DNA of 64,000 nt from assembly GCF_030272615.1 (NCBI RefSeq), contig NC_081412.1, forward strand, positions 346,648,169 through 346,712,168, written 5' to 3'. Each line of letters begins with the position of its first letter. Within the stretch, counting starts at the first letter, position 1. The position numbers and the translations under genes are program-made. The notes below the pieces were generated by a model. That model ran no database searches, was not told where the DNA came from, and was given only the letters and a program-made list of their open reading frames with translations. The stretch comes from Cryptomeria japonica. Taxonomy: Eukaryota; Streptophyta; Pinopsida; Cupressales; Cupressaceae. This document shows, piece after piece, positions 55,278 to 64,000 of this stretch.

Positions 55278-57524
55278 CCGAAGACTACCTTTTTTTCGGC
55301 CTCCAAGACTGACTGCTTTATTTTTTCTTATTTTCCAGGTTTCAGATTTTTTGGTTTTTCATCCGTACATCTCATGCGACAATTCCCACAGGCTGAAATG
55401 ACAAATTGCTGGTGTCGCACGAATTACAAACATATTATCGTACGAGCATATCCTTAGTCGTACGAGCATATCCTTTGTCGTACGAGTAGTAATTATTTGT
55501 CGTACGAGTCAACATCATCAGCATTCTGATCTCGTAGTGTACTGTATCCTATCTCGTACGAGTCGAGACTCTGTCGTACGATTTTGTATTTTCTGGTAAA
55601 AGAGGCAAAATTTCATATTTTTCATTTCTGACGACTGACCTTGACTGTTTATCTGTCTGTCTTAGAGTTTTTCACAGCCTAACTAGTTTTTGCAGAACTC
55701 TTGTCGAAGAATATTGCTTGTCGCACAAAGACAATATGACTACTGATTCGTTGTCTTTGTAGGTTGCCTAAGGAGAATCGACTAAACATTGTGTATTCTT
55801 TAAATTCATTTTTTAGGAACCTAACTTGCTATCTAGTTAAAGAACAAATCTGTCTTTTGTACTTTTAGAAGATTTTGAGAGCTAGGAGAGTATGCTCTTG
55901 TCTTTTTCTAGACAATCAGAAATCCAGACCCTTGAAGCTTTTTCTTTGTTTGAGATTTGTACATCTTTAGCAGGCCTGCCCTTCCGAGGGGTTGAAAAAC
56001 TCTTAAAGCCGTTATGACTGGTGTGAGGGGAACGACCTAAGTGGGAATGGCTAGACGCCAAGTACTCCAACCCACTATAAAATAAATGTGATTTGATGAA
56101 AATCAAGTCAACGACAGTGCTTGGGAATAGCTCTCCTCTGTACCTTCGGGTATATTAAACCTTGGTTTTCAAGGCTGGGAGACCTCTTAATTGAGTTTAT
56201 ACCTCGACACGTCGAACGGATCCCTGACTAAATCCAATTTAAAATTAGAAGCTACCCAGTTCATCTCCGAAAGGGGGATAATCTTTGTGCAAGAGAGATA
56301 GTAACTCTCCCAAGATACTTGTCATTTCGTGCCCCCATTAGTGTTTGGAGTCGGATAATACGACGTTGAGAATCCATTGCGTGAGACTCAGCGGCTGTAT
56401 TCTGATTAGCTATTGGGTGTGTACCTGAGTCTACAAGCAAAGGTTTTCTTTCCTCACCAAATTCCTTAGGGTTTGCATGCTGTGATTGAAGTCACTGTAA
56501 ATACTACTTGTTTTCTGTGTTTTTCATCCCTGAAACAAAACAACTGAAATACCAAAAATCAGTGAAGACCAGAAACTAGTCCATCCTAAGTCAAAACTCT
56601 GTCTGTGTCAGAAACTAGTCCATCCTAAGTCAAAACTCTGTCCATGTCAGAAACTAGTCCATCCTAAGTCAAAACTCTGTTCGTGTCAGAAACTAGTCCA
56701 TCCTAAGTCAAAACTCTGTCTGTGTCAATCCCAGTCAAAAATCAGTCCATCTCAGAATTTGTCATACTCAGTTGGTCATACTCAGCAGTCAGAAAACTCA
56801 GAATTTTTAGTCTCTGCCCTGTGAACAGTCGTACGAGTCTGCTAATTTATCATTCTGCACCAGTCCTGTGTCATATGAATATACTCAATTGTCGTTCTAA
56901 AGCAGATTCTCTGTCGTACGAGTCTAAATCAGTCATCATCCTGCACTGTATTATGTCTCGTACGAGACAGAATCGACCTCAGTCTTTTGTCGTCCTGCAC
57001 ATGCCCATCAGTCATATGGTATAAGACAGAACTCGTACAAACTAGAAATTATGTCATCCTGTAACTGATAAATTATCGTCCGGTTCAGAAAACCCAGTCG
57101 TACGAGTCTCTGGTTTTGTCAGACAGAACATTCAAAATTGCCAAAAACATAGTCTACAGTGAGCATAATATTGGTTATCATTTTCCTGAGCATAAAACAG
57201 ATCAAGGTAGTATACCTCTGCCATTTTTTGTTGCACGATTTGGTCGATCACCCTTCAGCTAGTTCAATCAAAACTACCTATCAAACTCAAGTCACTTAGA
57301 TAACGTCTTACATAGGATATATCATTCTTGAATTAGACTGAATCTTAGTTACAATTTTAGAATCAACCCAGGAAAACGTCTTAGACAGGATAGATCGTTC
57401 CTGAAATCAGACAAAATCTCAGTTGTTTCTCTCAAAACAATACGCTAAACAGAACAAACTAGCTCTAAAATTGATCTTGACCTCTGCATCACAAAACAAC
57501 TCTAGGTCACACTAATCCATAAAA
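55278..57524 (+). other. Long leader of element E with palindrome arrays
   Basis: 2.2 kb without an ORF of note between PBS and gag. It holds ten exact copies of TCGTACGA, six at 55438-55582 and four at 56828-57105, plus variants such as GTCGTCCTGCAC, and a 39-bp tandem repeat at 56571-56726. Tat/Ogre elements often have long leaders, some with an extra ORF; none is seen here. Confidence 0.8.
56571..56726 (+). repeat. Four tandem copies of a 39-bp unit
   Basis: Units start at 56571, 56610, 56649 and 56688: AGAAACTAGTCCATCCTAAG followed by TCAAAACTCTGTCTGTGTC. They differ only at one or two bases near the unit end (GTCTGTG, GTCCATG, GTTCGTG). Confidence 0.95.
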
Positions 57525-59204
57525 ATGCCTATTCAAACCAGGAGTTCCCATAAGACAAAAGCCAAAGATAAAGAACAAACTTTCACTTATCAAGATAATC
57601 CATTCTACGTGAAGGATCCCCTTACTGACATACCATCGTCATCAGGCGGACCGATTTTCGATGAACCGAAATCTCCCACTATACATAAGACAGAATACAA
57701 TGATGGAAACAAAAACGACCGTAATATTCCTGAAAATCATAATGACTCCTCATCATCAAGTGAGACTGACGAAGCTACTGAACCTCCAGAAAAAGAAATC
57801 CTTGACCGTCAGAAAGACAAAAACTTTAGAAAAATGATGAAAACTATCATGATCCGAGAAAAGGAAGACTGTTTCTTAGAACTAGCAAATCAAGGTGCTA
57901 AACTTCCTGTTGGATATGATGTTCAGACACTTGTTACTAAGAGGAAAGACTCACCTATACTCATGGTACACAAACAGTTAATAGCTTTGCGAACAGAGCT
58001 CACAGAGCTGAAGAATAAGGACAATTCCCCGAACCAATATTCTCTGGAAGCAATATGTCCCTTCCCATTTGACAAGAATTTACACATGCCTCCATTCCCT
58101 TCACGAGTGGAAATCCCAAAATTTGATAAATATGATGGTACCTCAGATCCTCAAGATCATGTCAGGGAATTTAGTGCTGCTTGTATGGAATTCATGCACG
58201 ATCAAACGTACCTTATGCGTCTCTTCCCAAGGAGTTTAGGGGGTCAAGCAATGGAATGGTTCTCAAGTCTACCCAAAGGAATAAAAACATTCAAAGAACT
58301 AATCCAATTGTTCTTACAACAATACTCATACAACATTCGACATCCTGTGACTATGATCGATCTTTGCAATACTCAACAGAAAACAGGGGAACCTCTTCTT
58401 ACTTTTCTCCAACGCTGGAGAAGGATGTTCTTTAGGTACCCACGACCTATCCCAGACTCTGAGAAAATGGATATATTTGTCAATAACTTGGTCCCCGAAC
58501 TAAAATATAGCGTACAAATGCAAGTACACCCATCATTTAACAAGCTGGTAGATAATGCCATTCGAATGGAAGACGTGCTCATAAAAAAGGGAGATATCAC
58601 ACCTTGGAAAGAAACACAAACAGGATCTAGTTCTAAAGAGAAGAACAAGTATTGGAAATTTGCCAAAGACAACAACAAGAATGTTGTTAATGATGGAGTA
58701 GTAGACACTGTCAAAACCAACTCAAAATCAACAATATTCAATCTGGCTAGTGGTACACAAGCGCTTAAAGCCGCTGAAATTGCAGCAAAAAATCAGCCAA
58801 AGAAAACAAAGGAATGGTTCAAAGAAAAGCCTTGGCTTTCCAGACCTAAGCGTGATTTTACTCCTCTTGAAGAATCATATGAGTCAGCTTTCAAAACTCT
58901 ATTGGCAAACAACTCGATAACACTACCAGATAACTCCAGACCATATGATCCAGATGTCAAACCAAGATGGTGGAGAGAAAATGAATACTGTGACTTCCAT
59001 CGGAATAAGGGTCTTAACATAAACAATTGCATGAAGCTAAAACATGAGATTCAGGATCTCATAGACACTGGTAAAGTTGTTGTTCAGAATCACCCAACCA
59101 ATGCTGATCATAAAGCATTTAAAGACCCTTTGCCTGCTTATGAACAAGGTGATTCCTCAAAGACCAAAGGAGGTGCCAAGGTAAATTATACTTATGCCAG
59201 CTAG
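57525..59204 (+). CDS. Element E gag
   Basis: 559-codon intact frame from ATG 57525. Acidic, Ser-rich N-terminus; capsid-type Gag domain at residues about 195-330 (FPRSLGGQAMEWFSSLPKGI, FLQQYSYNIRHPVTM, PLLTFLQRWRRM, FVNNLVPELKY). A C-terminal YCDFHRNKGLNINNC is the altered zinc-binding motif of this lineage with its second His changed to Leu. It ends at a TAG; the downstream frame is the same and continues to the protease through a further TGA at 59286, so the stop may be either natural or a lesion. Confidence 0.82.
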   Translation: MPIQTRSSHKTKAKDKEQTFTYQDNPFYVKDPLTDIPSSSGGPIFDEPKSPTIHKTEYNDGNKNDRNIPENHNDSSSSSETDEATEPPEKEILDRQKDKNFRKMMKTIMIREKEDCFLELANQGAKLPVGYDVQTLVTKRKDSPILMVHKQLIALRTELTELKNKDNSPNQYSLEAICPFPFDKNLHMPPFPSRVEIPKFDKYDGTSDPQDHVREFSAACMEFMHDQTYLMRLFPRSLGGQAMEWFSSLPKGIKTFKELIQLFLQQYSYNIRHPVTMIDLCNTQQKTGEPLLTFLQRWRRMFFRYPRPIPDSEKMDIFVNNLVPELKYSVQMQVHPSFNKLVDNAIRMEDVLIKKGDITPWKETQTGSSSKEKNKYWKFAKDNNKNVVNDGVVDTVKTNSKSTIFNLASGTQALKAAEIAAKNQPKKTKEWFKEKPWLSRPKRDFTPLEESYESAFKTLLANNSITLPDNSRPYDPDVKPRWWRENEYCDFHRNKGLNINNCMKLKHEIQDLIDTGKVVVQNHPTNADHKAFKDPLPAYEQGDSSKTKGGAKVNYTYAS

Positions 59205-59288
59205 GACAACATTATCAACATGATTGAACCTTCACACTCAGAATATTGCAATGTGATTATAGTTCAAGATAAACCAAATGAATCATGA

Positions 59289-60533
59289 TATGCAAAAGCT
59301 CTGACCAGATCTCAAAAGAAAGTCACCCTCCAAGGAGCTAGCTCTTCCAAACCGGCTCAAGAAACATCAAATCCGACAGCTGTGCCAAATAAACAAAAGG
59401 AATCAACCTTGGACAAATTTAAAAGATTAACCTCCTCCTCATCCTCTGGATACAGCATGGTTGAACAGTTGAAAAGGACAAATGCTCAAATTTCAATTTT
59501 TGAATTGCTACAGCTCTCATCTGCTCACAAGGAAAGTCTACACCAAGCATTGCTCACTACCAACGTTCCAAAAGATTTAGACATTGATTGGTTTCAATCT
59601 ATGGTGGGTCATCTGACTTCACCTCACTATTTGACCTTCTCTGAGGAAGATGACAACTCATTAAATCATCCACATAACCAGCCATTGCATATTGAAGCCA
59701 TGATCCACAAACACAGAGTTAAACGTGTTTTGATAGATGGAGGCGCGAGGTTGAATATCTGTACTTATCATCTGCTTACACAACTAGGATTCTTTGAAAA
59801 TGTAATTGATCCAGGCAAGAAAATAACAATTAAAGCCTATGATGAGGAAGAGAGGACCTCCAAAGGTTTGGTATCATTACCAATCAGAGTGGGACCGGTA
59901 GAGAGAGATGTCCTTTTCCAAGTTCTCGATATTCCATTGTCATACAATATATTGCTAGGCAGGCCATGGATTCATGAAATGAAGGCAGTACCCTCAACAT
60001 ATCACCAATGCTTAAAGTTTCCTTATAATGGAGCTGAAGTCAATATTCCGGCTGATACAAATGTCATCTGTAATGCATTGACAAAGGGTGCAGATACTTT
60101 TGTGCCTCGTAATAGGGCAGCCTCTCCAAATGAAGATCCAGAAACATTGATAAAAGACTTAGAAAAGAGATTGAAGATTACAGATACCGGCCTGGATAGC
60201 TACAAGATAGAACCAGTATTATCATTAGTTTCTCTTCCTCCATGGCCAAAACAGCTAGGCAAGCCATCAGAGGCTATGAGAACACAAACTCCAGCTCTGA
60301 ATATTATATACGATGGTCTCTTTATACAGTCTTCTACCTCCTTGGCAGATGAAATAGAAGAGGATGCTATGCTTAACTGGCTCTATAAGGAAGATAGTCC
60401 AAATGAGGAGGTACGACATTGTGAGATTTCCTCAAACCAGTATGGTCGTGGTTACAAAATGATTCAACGCATGGGGTACTCAGGTACTAGTCCTTTGGGC
60501 AAACAAAAAGAAGGTATTACTAAACCAATTTAG
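59289..60533 (+). pseudogene. Element E protease with C-terminal G-patch
   Basis: Same frame as gag, open from after the TGA at 59286 to the TAG at 60531. The protease has VLIDGGARLNICTYHLLTQLGF-type active-site sequence, with DGG in place of DSG as in many plant Tat-like elements, and YNILLGRPWIHEM. Residues near 60442-60530 form a G-patch (GRGYKMIQRMGY, LGKQKEGITKPI). G-patch motifs bind nucleic acid and also follow the protease in betaretroviruses. Confidence 0.78.
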
Positions 60534-61569
60534 CTACAAACCAAATCCACACATGATAAAGCTGGACTGAGATACAATCCTAAAAAGACATCAGAACAAA
60601 AACATGTTTCTAAGTCTCAAGGCTTGAAAAAGATATCGCCTTTAATATTACATGAAGCAAACGCTAAACAGACGAAAGAAGAGTGTAGAAAAGAGAGAGG
60701 AATCAACAGTCAAGAAAGAAGAAATAGTCAGTGCTCAAGCTTCAACGGTATCAGCTACGATAATACAAGAAGTTGAGGTTCCTGAAGATATAAGAGATGA
60801 ATTTGTAAGAATCAGAGAATTGTTTGCACCATTAAAAGTTCCAGTCACATATACTGGCAGGCAACAAGTAGATGATTTAGAGACTGATTCAAATGAGTAT
60901 GAATAGGGTCCTGACTATCTTTCAGACACATCTGCTACAGAAACTCCAGAAGAATCTAGTGGTGTCATAGATGATACTCAAGAGTTGATGCGCCTAAAAC
61001 TAGAGAAGGAAATACAAGAAATTAGACAAAAGAGGCAAGCAAATTATGAACAAGCACTGAAAGAAGGAACAATACCAGAAACCTTCTCATCTATGTGTCC
61101 TTATCCTGAAACATAACAAATCAGTTATAGTACTACACAGGAAGAGTTAGAAGCTGCAGAACAAGAACCAGTTGTCAGTCCAGAAGAAGCTGAATGGAGT
61201 AGACGACAGAAAGCCGCAGAAACAATGAGACCATGTCAACAGGTGTGTCAGATACAAATGACAAATGAACTACAATATGAAAGAATTTGTAGGATTAAAG
61301 ATGTTAGTATTGATACCATACATATGCTTACTAAATCACCTGAAAAAGACTTGGAAACTTCATCAGACAACTCTGATGATTCTGATGACTCTAATGACAA
61401 TCCTGTTCATGATGATACCCACTCATCCTCAAATTCTAAATCATCTGATACAAACAATGAAAAATTGTCTACTAGTCTTATTGTTGTTAAACCATGACAT
61501 GACGTCCAGTCCGACTTAGTCAATGATGTTATAAGTATGCCTATTGGATTAGATTGATTAAATATTAAT
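60534..61569 (+). pseudogene. Element E linker between protease and reverse transcriptase
   Basis: The frame changes from 0 to 1 near 60600. Open pieces 60652-60906 and 61225-61497 in one frame are separated by stops (60904, 61114, 61495, 61555). Charged, Glu- and Asp-rich, with DSDDSNDNPVHDDTHSS near 61380. It probably forms the flexible polyprotein segment common to this lineage. Confidence 0.6.
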
Positions 61570-62769
61570 GTGAACTTTAATAATCATGATCTGACTCTTC
61601 CTGCTCTCAAGACACTTACGCAAGGTATCATTCTGGAACTCGACTTTTCAATCCACAGCTGTGATAACAATACCGTGAATGCTCTTGAACCTATCCAAAA
61701 TTTGTCCTTAATACATCCCGAATTGATTGACTGTACTTTACAGAATCAACCCATGGATATACCTATTTTTGCCAATGACTATACATTATCCTATTATCTC
61801 AATGCAGTCGAACCTATTAACTCTTCCACCAGTGAATGGAGTGAAAATATGACTGAAGAGGATATCAAGTATCTTAGTCGCAAAAACAGGAAAAATAAAA
61901 GATCTGATGGCGAAAACCACATTGTGGCGGTGTCAGAATCTAAAAAAGAGAAAATAAAGGACTTACCTAAAGGTGAAAACCTCTGTGAGGCACCTGAAGG
62001 TGAGATACTTGGTATACTGCCCAGTCATTTTCAGGAGCGGTCTTCCATATTGATTGAGCCAACTCAGCCAGTGAATATTGGGAATCAAGACAAACCACAA
62101 ATTATTCACGTAGCTCAATCACTATCAGCAGAGGAATTGAAGGATTTCACCCAGCTATTCCTAGAGAAGAAAATAAATTTTGCATGGACATACTCTGATA
62201 TGCCAGGCTTAGATCCCAATCTCATTATGCACCATCTCTCAATCACACCAGGAGTAAAACCAGTTAAACAAAAACTTCGTAAGATGCACTCGCATGTCGC
62301 ACTATTGGTCAAAGCTGAACTAGAAAAACTACTCAAAGCTGGATTTATCAGAGCAATAGATTATGCTGAATGGATTTCCAACATAGTACCTGTGTCAAAG
62401 GCAGATAAATCTATCAGAGTTTGTATAGATTTTAGAGATCTCAATAAAGCATGTCCAAAAGATGACTTTCCATTGCCAAATATTGATATGATAGTCGACA
62501 TGACAGCTGGGTATGAGATGTACTCACTAATGGACGGATTCTCCGGCTACAATCAGATTAAAATCGCTCCTAGAGATCTAGAAAAGATAGCTTTCACCTG
62601 TGCATGGGGAACCTTTTGCTGGAACGTTATGCCATTTGGGTTAAAGAACGCAGGAGCGACCTACCAAAGAGCAGTTACAACTATCTTTCATGAAATGATG
62701 GATAAGAATATGGAAGATTATGTTGATGACACCTTAGTGAAGACTATTAAAAGATCAACGCATATTTAA
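61570..62769 (+). pseudogene. Element E reverse transcriptase
   Basis: Open to a TAA at 62767 that interrupts the thumb-side sequence (a Gln codon expected). Blocks: LSITPGVKPVKQKLRKM, LLKAGFIRAIDYAEWISN, RVCIDFRDLNKACPKDDFPL, SLMDGFSGYNQIKI, VMPFGLKNAGATYQRAV, and an intact active site YVDD (near 62719). Confidence 0.88.
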
Positions 62770-62793
62770 GAGTTAGGTCCTATACTTGACATA

Positions 62794-63489
62794 ATGGAAA
62801 AGTTCAAGCTCCGATTAAATCCAAAGAAGTGTGCATTCAGAGTGACATCTGGTAAACTACTTGGCTACATCATTTCAAAGAAGGGCATCGAGGTTGATCC
62901 TGAGAAGGTCCAGGCTATAATGGAAATGTCGCCTCCAAAGAACATCAATCAAATGAGAAGTCTTCAGGGACGTCTCCAATCCATTAGAAGATTTATTTCT
63001 CAACTAGTAGACAAAGCTCAACCTTTTACAAAGGTACTAAGGAAAGGCGTCTTATACAATTGGGATCAAGAATGTGAACAACATCTTCAGAAAATCAAAG
63101 AGTATCTGTCAAATCCACCGATATTGATGCCACCTATTCAAGGTAAACCATTAATCTTATACATATCAGCAACTGATTCATCATTGGGGGCACTTCTGGC
63201 GCAACAGGATGACAACAAAAAGGAAAGAGCTATTTATTACATCAGCAGGACATTGGTGTCTTATGAAATGAGCTACAGTATAATAGAAAAAGCATGCTTG
63301 GCATTAGTCTTCGCATCACAGAAACTGAGGCACTATATGCTCGCACATTCAGTCAAGCTGGTGGCCAAAATTGATCCACTCAAGTATCTTCTTAATAAAG
63401 CAACACTCACCGGACGATTGGCAAAGTGGGTAATGATCCTTACAGAGTTTGACATTGAATATGTAGAACGTAAAGCCATAAAAGGATAG
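62794..63489 (+). pseudogene. Element E RT end and degenerate standard RNase H
   Basis: Continues the RT frame (LNPKKCAFRVTSGKLLGYI). The RNase H part begins near 63150 with LYISATDSSLGALLAQ, where the family motif TDAS has become ISAT, so the first catalytic Asp is missing. YYISRTL and YSIIEKACLALVFA remain. It ends at a TAG at 63487. Confidence 0.82.
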
Positions 63490-63594
63490 GTAATTGTTGA
63501 TCAACTTGTTGAAGCTCCACTTGAGGATACTCAACCACTACACATTGAGTTCCCAAATGAATCAATAATGCATCTTACTCAACAACCCTGAAAG

Positions 63595-64000
63595 ATGTTC
63601 TTTGATGGGTCCTTTACTCAAAATGGTTCAGGTGCTGGCATACTATTCATTACTCCTCAGAAGTACTCAATTTCAAAGTCTTATAAGATTCTATTCCCTT
63701 GCACAAACAACATTGCAGAATATGAAGCACTGGTAAATGGAATAAAACTAGCCATTGAATGGAAGGTTGTTGAATTACATATTTATGGAGATTCTCAGCT
63801 GTTCATCAATCAAATCAACGATACATATTAGACTCGGGATGAGAAATTGATGCCTTACAAGAGGATGGTAGATGATTTCAAGAAGTATTTTGCTTTTGTA
63901 TCATTCCAACAAATTCCTAGATCAGCGAATAGAGCAACAGATGCTATGGCTACCTTGGCATCTATACTTGAGCTACAGGAGTGCAATTTTCACTTTGATT
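63595..64000 (+). pseudogene. Element E second RNase H (archaeal type), cut by the window end
   Basis: MFFDGSFTQNGSGAGIL, NIAEYEALVNGIKLA, LHIYGDSQLFINQI and, after a TAG at 63829, SANRATDAMATLAS. All four catalytic acidic residues (D, E, D, D) are present. Its place after the standard RNase H is the usual one in Tat elements. Integrase should follow beyond 64000. Confidence 0.82.

Larger units (their letters stand above)
54111..64000 (+). mobile_element. Element E: Tat/Ogre-like Ty3 retrotransposon, 3' end outside the window
   Basis: 5' LTR 54111-55255, PBS 55260-55277, a 2.2-kb repeat-rich leader, gag, protease with G-patch, a long spacer, reverse transcriptase, degenerate RNase H and a second RNase H at the window end. 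Integrase and the 3' LTR are not in view. The target duplication should begin with GTGGC (54106-54110). Several stops make it inactive. Confidence 0.88.

Noticed and set aside
56571-56726. 39-bp direct repeats as a CRISPR array
   Set aside because: The repeats are contiguous with no spacers and lie in the leader of a plant retrotransposon.

Overview
This looks like intergenic and intronic DNA from a large plant nuclear genome. A gymnosperm is my best guess, an inference from the very long, old, deeply nested LTR retrotransposons and a lone gene exon beside a long gene-poor stretch. There is no sign of prokaryotic gene organisation. Almost everything recognisable is a plant LTR retrotransposon or its remains. 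One host-type exon (PRA1 family, minus strand, 24194-24537), one degenerate hAT transposase (about 21140-23170) and two unidentified reading frames, each split by a transposon, make up the rest.

Layout. 1-648 and 7444-8263 are one older locus: a partial ORF, a Gly-rich repeat ORF, a PPT, a 362-bp LTR and a PBS-like site. Element A (649-7443, minus) is inserted in it. 8281-10583 shows nothing I recognise. 10584-15937 is element G, a gag-protease-only Ty3-type element with three LTRs. 15978-19617 is a 3.6-kb solo LTR with a perfect CTTAA duplication, filled by a minisatellite. 19623-25445 holds the hAT relic and the PRA1 exon. 25446-26127 plus 51046-51517 was one continuous locus holding a minus-strand ORF of about 228 codons. 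Element B (26128-51040, plus, CTCCC duplication) splits it, and B is itself split in its 3' LTR by element F (32667-50678, plus). Element D (51518-54110, plus) lies just beyond. Element E (54111 to the window end, plus) is inserted in D.

Two groups stand out. (1) A, B and D belong to one non-autonomous family with about 0.9-kb LTRs (TGTTGG...CCAACA) and an initiator-Met-tRNA-type primer site. It has no pol. It carries a coiled-coil protein with four CCHC knuckles (ORF1) and a very large protein I do not recognise (ORF2). (2) F is a Ty3 element with 5.6-kb LTRs. Each LTR contains a reading frame of about 978 codons, broken by stops, just downstream of a TATA-like box, so it would be the first message on the genomic RNA. 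F also has an extra RNase H between protease and reverse transcriptase, while its usual RNase H has lost a catalytic Asp. E has the usual Tat/Ogre-type dual RNase H order, a G-patch after the protease and a leader with ten copies of the palindrome TCGTACGA.

All coding regions here carry stops, frameshifts or lost catalytic residues, and paired LTRs differ by roughly 5 percent where I compared them by eye, so these are old insertions. Family-wide reading frames are inferred by comparing copies in the window; no database search was possible.
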